Positions 1 through 6,189 of a stretch of 6,469 nucleotides of DNA are shown piece after piece. The notes under the pieces are model-generated. The model searched no databases, had not been told where the DNA came from, and worked only from the letters and a program-made list of their open reading frames with translations. Every line of letters starts with the position of its first letter. Within the stretch, counting starts at the first letter, position 1. The position numbers and the translations under genes are program-made. Source of the DNA: Bdellovibrionales bacterium (GTDB taxonomy: Bacteria; Bdellovibrionota; Bacteriovoracia; Bacteriovoracales; Bacteriovoracaceae); assembly GCA_005791855.1 (NCBI GenBank), contig SXUH01000099.1, forward strand, positions 1 through 6,469, given 5' to 3'.

Positions 1-292
1 GGAGCAGCGCCCGCTGCATGTACTCCGGGTCGTTGAACATGGAGAGCACCACGATCTTCAGGTCGGGCCTCTGCTTCTTGATCTTCGGGATCAGGTGGAA
101 GCCGGAGAGTTCCGGGAAGGAGATGTCCAGGAGGAGGATCTCGGCGTCGATCTTCCGGAGGACGGCGAGGAAGGCGAGCGGATCCCCCTCCTCTCCCGCG
201 ACCTTGTAGCTCCCGGAGGCATCCAGGATGCTCCGGATCCCGTCGCGGATGATCTTGTGGTCATCGAGCAGGTAGATGCGACAGGGGTTCAT
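1..292 (-). CDS. NarL/FixJ-type response regulator, receiver domain (3' end outside window)
   Basis: The first 97 codons of a cytoplasmic response regulator, cut by the window edge. The translation shows a receiver domain: the acidic pair D10-D11 (YLLDDHKIIRDG), the predicted phospho-acceptor D56 in LLLDISFPELSGF, and S84 in the position of the conserved Thr/Ser (IVVLSMF). The LDDH-x(3)-R-x-G start and the LD-I-x-P-x-x-SG pattern are typical of NarL/FixJ regulators, which usually carry a C-terminal LuxR-type HTH. That half, and the conserved Lys, are not visible here. The start ATG (292-290) overlaps the kinase stop codon as ATGA, with AAGGAG (complement of 301-306) 8 bases upstream, so translation is probably coupled to the kinase. 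The kinase at 289-1704 is its likely phosphodonor. The family is confident; the DNA-binding output domain is inferred from the family and the kinase type. Confidence 0.93.
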   Translation of the reverse strand, partial: MNPCRIYLLDDHKIIRDGIRSILDASGSYKVAGEEGDPLAFLAVLRKIDAEILLLDISFPELSGFHLIPKIKKQRPDLKIVVLSMFNDPEYMQRALL

Positions 293-1704
293 TGGAAGAG
301 CTCCTTCAAGGGGATCCGGACGGTGAAGGCAAGGCCCGTGCTCGTCTTCGACCGCTCGAGGGTCGCACCCATGAGCTCGGTCCGGTACTGCAGCACCCGG
401 GGCATCGGCTCGGCGTCCGGCATGCCGATCCCGTCATCTTCGTAGCGGAGGTGGAGATAGTCAACCTCCTGGAACAGCACCAGGGAAACGGACCGGGCCT
501 GTCCGTGCTTGATGGTGTTCTGGAGGAACTCCTGGATCATGCGGTAGAGGTTGACCTCGAGGCCGTCTCGGAAGGTGAGCTTCTCCAGGTTCTCGTTGTT
601 CCAGAAGTGGATGGGAAGGTTCAGGTAGTCCTGCTGCTTCCGGAGGTAGTTCCGGACGGCGGGGAAGAAGCCGAGCTCGGAGAGCTCCGCCGGCATGAGG
701 TCGGCGGAGACGGAGCGGATCTCTCTGAAGGCCTCGTCGCACAACTCCTTGAGCTTCGCCTGGTCCGGATTGTGCGAGACGCCCCACTTGAGCGCGGTCA
801 GGATCTGGCCCACGCCGTCGTGCAGGTGGAGGGAGATCCGGCGCTTCTCGTCCTCGATCCCGTGGATGAGCTGCTTGTGGAGGTCGGTGATCTGCCCGCG
901 CATGGCCTCGATGAGCTCCAGGACCTTGGAGCTGAAGAGGTAGGAGAGGAAGACGGTGACCAGACAGAGGAAGAGGCACAGGATGAGGATGCGGTTCAGG
1001 AGGGCCTTGAGCGGAGAGAGCACCTCGTCCCGGTCGATCTCACTCAGGAGGACGAACCTCAGCTCGTCGAAGGAGAAGGGGGCGTAGGCGCTGATGACTT
1101 CCACTCCCCGGTAGTCCCGGACCTTCCCCACTCCGGTCTCTCCTGCCTGGCCTTTACGGTGGGACTCGTTGTCCACCTTCACCCCCGTCATGTCCCGGAG
1201 GTGCCGGGAGGCACTCTTGATCTGCCGGTCATCGCCGACGAGGTAGATCTCTCCGGTCTTCCCCAGGCCGGAGTGTTCCTCGAGGACCCGGTTCGGGCCG
1301 GTGAAGGAAATCTCCCACACCAGGAATCCGCCCCGGACGGGGACGTTGAGCCCGATGTGGTTATCCCCGTGATGGTAGAACTGGTTTGGAACGTGCTTGG
1401 AAACTTCCGCGGAACTCACGACGGCGAAACCGGCGATGGATTCCTTTAGGGTCGGGTCGGTGACGGTGCGCGATCCGGCCGTCGACTCCGAGCTCTGGAT
1501 TAAGGATGCCTTTAGGTTTTTTAGGTAAAGGGCGAGCTTCTGAGACGCCAGGGTCCGGACGGAGGCCATCTGCTCACTGCTTCGCTCTTCCAGGAGGGTG
1601 GTGGACGAGAGGTAGAAGAAGGAGTAGGCCAGGAGGATATTGATCATCCCAAAGATCGAGAAGGCCAAGAAAATTTTTCTTGTGGAAGGGAGGAGTTTCA
1701 ACAT
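289..1704 (-). CDS. Membrane sensor histidine kinase, Cache-like sensor with HisKA_3 and HATPase_c domains (NarX/DegS class)
   Basis: A 471-residue sensor kinase that should autophosphorylate on a histidine and pass phosphate to the regulator encoded next in the operon. Residues about 11-32 and 236-257 are membrane segments. They bracket a roughly 200-residue periplasmic domain with Cache-like signatures: GKTGEIYLVG (148-157) followed by SASR, and YRGVEVISAYAPF (198-210), which resemble the distal lobe of dCache domains. Residues 284-310 are a HisKA_3 dimerisation segment, EDEKRRISLHLHDGVGQ, with predicted phospho-His H295. An HATPase_c domain follows, with N-box QEFLQNTIKH (391-400) and G1 box D423-x-G425-x-G427. 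Only about 27 residues separate the second membrane segment from HisKA_3, too short for a full HAMP domain. The G2 region (about 434-445) lacks the usual glycine/GL pattern. The ATG at 1704 is the first possible start after an in-frame stop (1746-1744), yet no Shine-Dalgarno precedes it. The ligand is unknown. Confidence 0.93.
   Translation of the reverse strand: MLKLLPSTRKIFLAFSIFGMINILLAYSFFYLSSTTLLEERSSEQMASVRTLASQKLALYLKNLKASLIQSSESTAGSRTVTDPTLKESIAGFAVVSSAEVSKHVPNQFYHHGDNHIGLNVPVRGGFLVWEISFTGPNRVLEEHSGLGKTGEIYLVGDDRQIKSASRHLRDMTGVKVDNESHRKGQAGETGVGKVRDYRGVEVISAYAPFSFDELRFVLLSEIDRDEVLSPLKALLNRILILCLFLCLVTVFLSYLFSSKVLELIEAMRGQITDLHKQLIHGIEDEKRRISLHLHDGVGQILTALKWGVSHNPDQAKLKELCDEAFREIRSVSADLMPAELSELGFFPAVRNYLRKQQDYLNLPIHFWNNENLEKLTFRDGLEVNLYRMIQEFLQNTIKHGQARSVSLVLFQEVDYLHLRYEDDGIGMPDAEPMPRVLQYRTELMGATLERSKTSTGLAFTVRIPLKELFQ
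301..306 (-). promoter_or_regulatory. Ribosome binding site of the response regulator, inside the kinase gene
   Basis: AAGGAG on the minus strand, 8 bases before the regulator ATG and within the last codons of the kinase. Together with the ATGA stop/start overlap, it supports coupled translation and fixes the regulator start. Confidence 0.7.
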
Positions 1705-1844
1705 GGCCGGGAGTATATTGAGATAATTTAAGTTTGTAAGTTGTTAAAAAAGCAATCCCTCTCTCCGGGGGACAAAACGCACCTATTTACGAAGGTTTCC
1801 GAGTGGTTTAAAAGGAGTTCCCACACCCACACCAGGATCCACAG
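1705..1844. promoter_or_regulatory. Divergent intergenic region between the kinase and the deamidase operon
   Basis: 140 bases separating the kinase/regulator operon (minus) from the deamidase/deiminase operon (plus). The kinase-proximal half (about 1711-1756) is strongly AT-rich compared with the genes. On the plus strand the deamidase ATG has AGGA (1834-1837) 7 bases upstream. A further AAGGAG lies at 1812-1816, too far away to serve this start. No convincing plus-strand -35/-10 pair was found by eye, so the promoter of the enzyme operon is not resolved. No clear inverted repeat operator was seen. Confidence 0.6.
1712..1739 (-). promoter_or_regulatory. Candidate sigma70-type promoter of the kinase operon
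   Basis: On the minus strand, TTACAA (1739-1734) and TATACT (1717-1712) are separated by 16 bases. The -10 matches the TATAAT consensus at five of six positions; the -35 is weak (three of six). Only 7 bases lie between the -10 and the kinase ATG, so a transcript from here would start at or next to the start codon. That agrees with the absence of a Shine-Dalgarno and suggests leaderless mRNA, unless a promoter further upstream is used. Confidence 0.35.
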
Positions 1845-2645
1845 ATGCTGCGATTTGCTCTCATTCTTTGCGTCTCCCTCTCGGCCCAGGCCCAGATTCT
1901 AAAAAGCTCGGTGAACCTCTTCGACCAGGCCAAGCTCGACAACAAAGGGAAGACGCCCGAGCAGATCGTCAAGGAGTCCCGGGACACCTACGAGAAGTTC
2001 GTCGCCCTGAACGTGAACCTGAAGGCAAACGGGGCCATCCACCCCACCGACCGGAAGAAGCCCCGGCACCTCAGCGTAGAGAATGGCCAGCGGATCATCG
2101 ACGAATCCATCAAGAACCCCGTGGTGTCTTCCACCCCGGTGGTGAACTACGATCCCGACAGCAAGGGCATCGGCTACTGCTTTGGCCGGGCCATGTTCGC
2201 CCACCTCTACCTGGTCCTGGCCGGGTACAACCGGGCCAACATCAAGAAGGCCTTCATCGTGGGCCCGATGATGAAGCGGGCCTGGGGCTGGCACATGGTC
2301 ACCATCGTCCAGTCCAAGGACGCCGAGGGCAAGGAGATCTGGCTCGCCCTCGATCCGAACTTCGGCAAGCCGGTGGAGATGAAGGAGTGGTACGACTACT
2401 GGCTCACCACCTCCGACAACGGCAAGCTCCGGCTCTACATCACGGAATCCTCGAAGTTCGCGATCTCCACCGGCCGGTACAACGACCGCACCCTCTCCAA
2501 CAAGTTCTACCACGGGTACTTCAAGGACATGCGGAAGTGGTTCGAAGACAACGACATCAGCCAGACCCTGGTCTTCGATCCACCGCAGGCCGACACCATC
2601 CCTCGCCTCTCCCCGCGGATCTCCGTGGACGAACTCTCGAAGTAG
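1845..2645 (+). CDS. Exported protein-glutaminase-like deamidase (Cys-His-Asp triad)
   Basis: A 266-residue exported protein predicted to hydrolyse glutamine side-chain amides in proteins, giving glutamate and ammonia. A short signal peptide (residues 1-16) ends in AQA before Q17. The core matches, from memory, the pattern of Chryseobacterium protein-glutaminase. C112 lies in GYCFGRAMF (compare GCYARAHKM), then AGYNRANIKKAFIVG, then H150 in WGWHMVTIV (compare WSYHVAILV), and D170 in LALDPNFGKPVEMKEW (compare IIDPSLFSSGPV). The His-to-Asp spacing of 20 residues is the same. C112 is the only cysteine left after signal removal, which supports it as the nucleophile and means no disulfides, unlike the Chryseobacterium enzyme. 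The roughly 95 residues before C112 could be a propeptide or an accessory region; the C-terminal 80 residues are unrecognised. AGGA at 1834-1837 supports the start. It is followed after 12 bases by the deiminase. Another papain-like or transglutaminase-fold activity is possible. Confidence 0.78.
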   Translation: MLRFALILCVSLSAQAQILKSSVNLFDQAKLDNKGKTPEQIVKESRDTYEKFVALNVNLKANGAIHPTDRKKPRHLSVENGQRIIDESIKNPVVSSTPVVNYDPDSKGIGYCFGRAMFAHLYLVLAGYNRANIKKAFIVGPMMKRAWGWHMVTIVQSKDAEGKEIWLALDPNFGKPVEMKEWYDYWLTTSDNGKLRLYITESSKFAISTGRYNDRTLSNKFYHGYFKDMRKWFEDNDISQTLVFDPPQADTIPRLSPRISVDELSK

Positions 2646-2650
2646 GAAGG
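2644..2650 (+). promoter_or_regulatory. Ribosome binding site of the deiminase, overlapping the upstream stop codon
   Basis: AGGAAGG, sharing bases with the TAG stop of the deamidase gene and ending 7 bases before the deiminase ATG. It fixes the start and shows that the two genes are translated from one message. Confidence 0.7.
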
Positions 2651-2657
2651 ATCGAAC

Positions 2658-3695
2658 ATGCTCCACCTCCTCGCCACCCTCGCTTTTGGAATCAGCCTGG
2701 CGCTTGCCCAGGGCCTTCCTCCGCAGTCGGGCCTCTCACCCGTGCCGAGCTTCACTCCGGAGAAGAAGATCATCTTCACCCTCGGCGAGTTCTACTGCAT
2801 GGACGACCGGCTCCCCCAGCGCGCGGCCAGCGAAGAGATCATCGCCTTCATCAACCGCGTCGTCCTGGTTGCTCCGGTGGAAATTCGAGTGTCTCCTAAG
2901 TGCGAGAAGTTCGCCCGGGAACGGCTTTCGCCGCGGGCGCAGAGACAGGCCCGGATCGTTCCCATCGACACCATCTGGGTCCGGGACTTCGGCCCCGTGT
3001 GGGCGAGCTACCGGAACAAGCCGGTGATCATCGACCTTCCTTACTTCCCGAACGTCCCGGGTATCAATAACGACGAACATCTCCCGAGCGTGATCGGCCG
3101 GGAGCAAGGGATCCGGGCCATTCACATCGGGAGCCCGGACTACGAACTCCACGGGGGCAACCTTCAGGTCGACCGGGATGGACGGTGCTTCATCAATAAC
3201 AAGGATCCGTCCAAGCTCGAGAAGGTCCTCGAACTCCTAGCGTTCATCGGCTGCAAAGAGCGCGTCGTCCTCGACCCGCTCCCGCGGGAACTCACCAAGC
3301 ACATCGACATGTCCTTCCAGCTCGCCGCCCCCGGTGTCGCCTTCGTGTCCGACTACTCCGCCGCCGCTCCCGCGGAAGTCCGCGAGGTCCAGGCCAAAAA
3401 CTTCCAGAAGCTCACCACCCTCGGAGTGAAGCTCATCCGCTTACCGGCGCCGGTCCCGACCCTCGAGCCGCAACCGGAGAAGAACAGCGAGCGGTACGTC
3501 TTCCGGACCTACACCAACAGCGTCTTCTACGGCCGCCACGTCTTCGTCCCGCAGTACGGCGTCCGCGAGGATGTCCTCGCCCTCGCCGTCTACAAGAAAG
3601 CGGGGTACGTCGTCCATCCGGTCAAGTCCAGCGACCTGATCCAGCTCCAGGGCTCGCTCCACTGCGTGGTCCAGGAGCAGTACGGGAACAGGTAA
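2658..3695 (+). CDS. Exported peptidylarginine deiminase / agmatine deiminase-family enzyme
   Basis: A 345-residue guanidine-modifying-fold enzyme of the PAD_porph/agmatine deiminase family, predicted to convert arginine guanidinium groups to citrulline plus ammonia. Residues 1-17 form a signal peptide (LLATLAFGISLALAQ), so it should act outside the cytoplasm. That favours a peptidylarginine or extracellular arginine-derivative substrate over agmatine, because agmatine deiminases are normally cytoplasmic. Active-site motifs are in the family order: D110 in IWVRDFGPVW, HGGN at 165-168, H215 and D217 in TKHIDMSF, N287 in TNSVFYGRHVFVPQYG, and nucleophile C336 in GSLHC. Agmatine deiminases usually carry Glu immediately before the GG; here it is His, as I recall in some bacterial peptidylarginine deiminases. 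AGGAAGG (2644-2650), overlapping the stop of the deamidase, lies 7 bases before the ATG, so the two genes form an operon. The substrate is not proven. Confidence 0.85.
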   Translation: MLHLLATLAFGISLALAQGLPPQSGLSPVPSFTPEKKIIFTLGEFYCMDDRLPQRAASEEIIAFINRVVLVAPVEIRVSPKCEKFARERLSPRAQRQARIVPIDTIWVRDFGPVWASYRNKPVIIDLPYFPNVPGINNDEHLPSVIGREQGIRAIHIGSPDYELHGGNLQVDRDGRCFINNKDPSKLEKVLELLAFIGCKERVVLDPLPRELTKHIDMSFQLAAPGVAFVSDYSAAAPAEVREVQAKNFQKLTTLGVKLIRLPAPVPTLEPQPEKNSERYVFRTYTNSVFYGRHVFVPQYGVREDVLALAVYKKAGYVVHPVKSSDLIQLQGSLHCVVQEQYGNR

Positions 3696-3705
3696 GCCGA
3701 GCCGC

Positions 3706-4521
3706 TTAGGAGAAGTACTTCCGGCGCACGACCTTGGCGAAGTTCCCCTGGAAGAGCCTCGTCACGGGAAGGGGGACGAAGTTCATGAGGAACATCCCCA
3801 CCTTCATGCTGGCCCCCGGGATGACCCTCGCCCTGCCGGCCTCGAAGCCACTGATGGCGGCGCGGGCGCAGTCGGGCGCCGAGATCTCCACCCACTTCGG
3901 GACCTGGACGTCGATGTTCTCGCCCGCGATGGATTCGAACTCCGTGGCAACGGGCCCGGGGCAGAGCTCGGTGACGGTGACGTTGGTCCCCGCGAGCTCG
4001 CAGCGAAGGGACTGGCTGAACCCGCTCATGAAGTACTTGGTCCCGCAGTACGCGGAGAAGTACGGGATGGGAAGCATCCCCGCCGTGGAGCCCACGTTGA
4101 GGATCCCGCCGCGGCCTCGCCGGAGCATCCCTTCCAGGAGTCTGTGCGCGAGGTACACGGGGGCGACCACGTTGGTGCTGATCATCTGTTCGAGCTTGTT
4201 CCAGTTAGACTTCTCGAGCGGGGTGAAGTCCCCGAGGCCCGCGTTATTGATGAGGTGGTCCACCTCGATCTTCTCCGACGAGAGCGCTTGCAACAGCTGA
4301 TCGATGGAGGCCTGCTTGGAAAGATCCGCACTAATGCAGAGAACCCGAAGACCTGGGTTGAGGGTGAGGATCTCGGATTGCAATGCCTCCAGCCGATCCT
4401 GTCTGCGGGCCACCAGCACCAAGGCCTTCGCTTTCCTGGCGACGATCCGGACCATCTCCCGGCCAATCCCAGAGGACGCACCGGTAACTAGGATGGTCGA
4501 ACCGCTTAAATCATTTCTCAT
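3706..4521 (-). CDS. Classical short-chain dehydrogenase/reductase (COG0300-like)
   Basis: A 271-residue NAD(P)-dependent oxidoreductase with a Rossmann fold. Visible motifs are the cofactor-binding TGASSGIG (13-20), basic residues RR (39-40) after the second strand that favour NADPH, NNAG (92-95), N117, and the catalytic S145, Y158 and K162 in YxxxK (YCGTK), followed by PGP (188-190). Length and motif order fit the classical SDR class, near the DltE/YqjQ-like group that often handles lipid or keto-acyl substrates; the substrate cannot be told from sequence. The last 35 residues are hydrophobic then basic (VGMFLMNFVPLP, then VVRRK), hinting at peripheral membrane contact. The ATG is preceded by GGAGG (complement of 4527-4531) with 5-base spacing. 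It converges on the deiminase with only 10 bases between the stop codons and diverges from the aminopeptidase, so it appears to be monocistronic here. A functional link to its neighbours is not evident. Confidence 0.92.
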   Translation of the reverse strand: MRNDLSGSTILVTGASSGIGREMVRIVARKAKALVLVARRQDRLEALQSEILTLNPGLRVLCISADLSKQASIDQLLQALSSEKIEVDHLINNAGLGDFTPLEKSNWNKLEQMISTNVVAPVYLAHRLLEGMLRRGRGGILNVGSTAGMLPIPYFSAYCGTKYFMSGFSQSLRCELAGTNVTVTELCPGPVATEFESIAGENIDVQVPKWVEISAPDCARAAISGFEAGRARVIPGASMKVGMFLMNFVPLPVTRLFQGNFAKVVRRKYFS

Positions 4522-4636
4522 TCTCGCCTCCAGGTACCATTATGGCACCGACTTCCATTATCTTATCAATTCTTCTTACACCCAACTTACTTTTCACCAC
4601 GAATTGGTTATTCATAGAGGCAACCGGGAGAAATTC
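4522..4636. promoter_or_regulatory. Divergent AT-rich promoter region between the dehydrogenase and the aminopeptidase
   Basis: 115 bases, clearly richer in A/T than the flanking genes. On the minus strand (dehydrogenase), TTGGGT (4585-4580) and GATAAT (4562-4557) with a 17-base spacer are a plausible promoter; TTGATA (4569-4564) with CATAAT (4544-4539) is an alternative, but with a long 19-base spacer. On the plus strand (aminopeptidase), TTACTT (4587-4592) and TATTCA (4609-4614) with a 16-base spacer is a weak candidate. These were read by eye and none is decisive. Confidence 0.4.
4626..4630 (+). promoter_or_regulatory. Ribosome binding site that sets the aminopeptidase start
   Basis: GGGAG ends 6 bases before the ATG at 4637. 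The frame is open upstream back to at least 4304, but that extension would run through the divergent promoter region and into the antisense of the dehydrogenase. This site plus the signal peptide directly after the ATG decides for 4637. Confidence 0.7.
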
Positions 4637-6139
4637 ATGAAAAAAAGTTCAATCCTATTATCCGCGAGCCTTCTTCTAAGCACAATACCATCCTTCGCAA
4701 GTTCTTTCAGTAGCCCCGAGCACATCCGAGGTTCTGAGGTCTTCAAGCACCTCGAGGAGCTGGAGAAGATCGCCAAGCAGAATAACGGTAACAGGTCCGC
4801 TGGAACGAGGGGCCACGAGCTCTCCGGCGAATACGTGGCGAATAAACTTGCCGCCGCTGGCTATAAGGTCACCTTCCAGCCGTTTGACATCAAGATCTAC
4901 GAGCAACTCAAGGCCGGTCTGGCCCTGACCGCGCCGGAACCGAGGACCTTCGAGGAAGAGAAGGAGTTCGCTCTCCTTTCCTACAGCCCGAGCGCCACCG
5001 TGAAAGGGGCCATCATCCCGGTGGACATCAGCCTCGGTAGAGATAACACCTCCACCAGCGGCTGCGAAGCCAGCGACTACGCAAACTTCCCGAAGGGGAA
5101 CATCGCCCTCGTGCAGCGAGGAACCTGTACCTTCCAGCAGAAGACCGAACTCGCTCAGGCGGCCGGAGCCTCCGGGGTGGTCGTCTTCAACCAAGGGAAC
5201 ACGGAGCAGAGAGAGGGGGTCTTCCACAGCTCTCTCGGCGCCGACAGCGGCATCACCATCCCGGCCTTCGCCATCTCCTACCCGCTCGGGGTGAGCCTCC
5301 TGGGTCTGGAGAAGCCGGAGCTTCAGCTCATCTCCGAAACGAAGATCGAAACGCGGAAGACCTTCAACGTCCTGGCGGAATCCGCCGAGGGGAACGCCGA
5401 GAACGTCGTGATGGTGGGCTCGCACCTGGATTCGGTGAGCGAGGGCCCGGGCATGAACGACAACGCCTCCGGCAGCGCCGGGATCCTGGAGATCGCCCTC
5501 CGGATGGCCAAGGTCAAGACCGTCAATAAGCTCCGCTTCGGCTTCTGGGGCGCGGAGGAGATGGGCCTCATCGGTTCGGAGAAGTACGTCGCTTCCCTGA
5601 GCGCGGAAGAGAAGTCCAAGATCTCCCTCTACCTCAACGTGGACATGATCGGTTCTCCCAACTACATGATCTCCGTCTTCGACGGTGATGGCTCGAAGTT
5701 CGGCCTCAAGGGTCCGGAGGGCTCCGCGTCCATCGAAAGACTCTTCCACATGTACTTCCGGCTAAACGGCATCCGGAGCATCGAAACCCAGATCGACGGC
5801 CGGTCGGACTACGCCGCCTTCGCGGAGGCCGGCATCCCCATCGGTGGAGTCTTCACCGGCGCCGAGGGGATCAAGACCCAGGAAGAAGCCGAAGCCTTCG
5901 GCGGCGAAGCGGGAGTGGCGTACGACAAGTGCTACCACAGCGCCTGCGACGACCTCACCAACATCAGCGTCGAAGCACTGGAAATCAACACCAACGCCAT
6001 GGCATTCATGACCCTGGGCTACTCGCACTCGACCGCGTCCCTCAAGGCCCCGGGGATGAGCCGGAAGCTGAAGCGGAATTCTGTTTCGTTTAGAGATGCG
6101 CCGAAGCTCATCGACGGTGTGAAAGTCTACCTCAGATAA
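4637..6139 (+). CDS. Exported M28 family aminopeptidase with PA domain
   Basis: A 500-residue zinc metallo-aminopeptidase that should remove N-terminal residues from peptides outside the cytoplasm. The signal peptide (1-23) starts MKKSS, has a hydrophobic core and ends ASS. A PA (protease-associated) domain occupies about 117-215, including GCEASDYANFPKGNIALVQR and GTCTF (C143 and C164 likely paired) and AAGASGVVVFNQG. The M28 catalytic core follows with all expected ligands: H263 (VGSHLDSV), bridging D275 (GMNDNASGSAG), catalytic E307 with ligand E308 (FWGAEEMGLIGS), D336 (LNVDMIG) and H434 (CYHSACDD). C432/C437 around the last His resemble Streptomyces griseus-type aminopeptidases. PA plus M28 is the architecture of aminopeptidase Y and many secreted bacterial enzymes. 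The last 35 residues form a basic tail of unknown role. The first codons are AT-rich, unlike the rest, as is common for efficiently initiated genes. Residue preference cannot be read from the sequence. Confidence 0.95.
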   Translation: MKKSSILLSASLLLSTIPSFASSFSSPEHIRGSEVFKHLEELEKIAKQNNGNRSAGTRGHELSGEYVANKLAAAGYKVTFQPFDIKIYEQLKAGLALTAPEPRTFEEEKEFALLSYSPSATVKGAIIPVDISLGRDNTSTSGCEASDYANFPKGNIALVQRGTCTFQQKTELAQAAGASGVVVFNQGNTEQREGVFHSSLGADSGITIPAFAISYPLGVSLLGLEKPELQLISETKIETRKTFNVLAESAEGNAENVVMVGSHLDSVSEGPGMNDNASGSAGILEIALRMAKVKTVNKLRFGFWGAEEMGLIGSEKYVASLSAEEKSKISLYLNVDMIGSPNYMISVFDGDGSKFGLKGPEGSASIERLFHMYFRLNGIRSIETQIDGRSDYAAFAEAGIPIGGVFTGAEGIKTQEEAEAFGGEAGVAYDKCYHSACDDLTNISVEALEINTNAMAFMTLGYSHSTASLKAPGMSRKLKRNSVSFRDAPKLIDGVKVYLR

Positions 6140-6150
6140 CCATCGCCCTG

Positions 6151-6179
6151 CCAGTGAACGAGGTGACCTCGTTCACTGG
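6151..6179. terminator. Perfect 14-base inverted repeat, probable bidirectional terminator
   Basis: CCAGTGAACGAGGT (6151-6164) and its exact reverse complement (6166-6179) are separated by one base, so RNA from either strand would fold into a stem of about 12-13 pairs with a 3-5-base loop. It lies 11 bases after the aminopeptidase stop and 10 bases beyond the stop of the convergent gene at 6190, the right place for a shared terminator. No U-tract follows on either strand, so it is not a canonical intrinsic terminator. A protein-binding palindrome is the alternative. Confidence 0.6.
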
Positions 6180-6189
6180 TCCGGCGTCC

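Noticed and set aside
292..1449. A 385-residue plus-strand open frame opposite the kinase
   Set aside because: It is the antisense of the kinase gene. The translation is a low-complexity E/L/V/D-rich string without motifs, while the minus strand gives clear kinase boxes.
1508..1526. Short direct repeat TTTAGGT within the kinase gene
   Set aside because: Two copies in an AT-rich patch encoding the start of the periplasmic domain; too short and too local to be more than chance or codon use.
1899..2666. A 255-residue minus-strand frame opposite the deamidase
   Set aside because: A shadow rich in V/L/G/D/E with no motif. The plus strand has the signal peptide, the triad and ribosome sites.
1868..2899. 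A 343-residue plus-strand frame spanning the deamidase and the start of the deiminase
   Set aside because: It is rich in Arg/Pro/Gly/His, as expected of a shifted frame in GC-rich DNA, and it crosses the junction of two genes with strong motifs.
4304..4636. N-terminal extension of the aminopeptidase frame
   Set aside because: It is antisense to the dehydrogenase and crosses the divergent promoter. The ribosome site and signal peptide at 4637 mark the true start.
4676..5749. A 357-residue minus-strand frame opposite the aminopeptidase
   Set aside because: An antisense shadow with biased composition and no recognisable motif.
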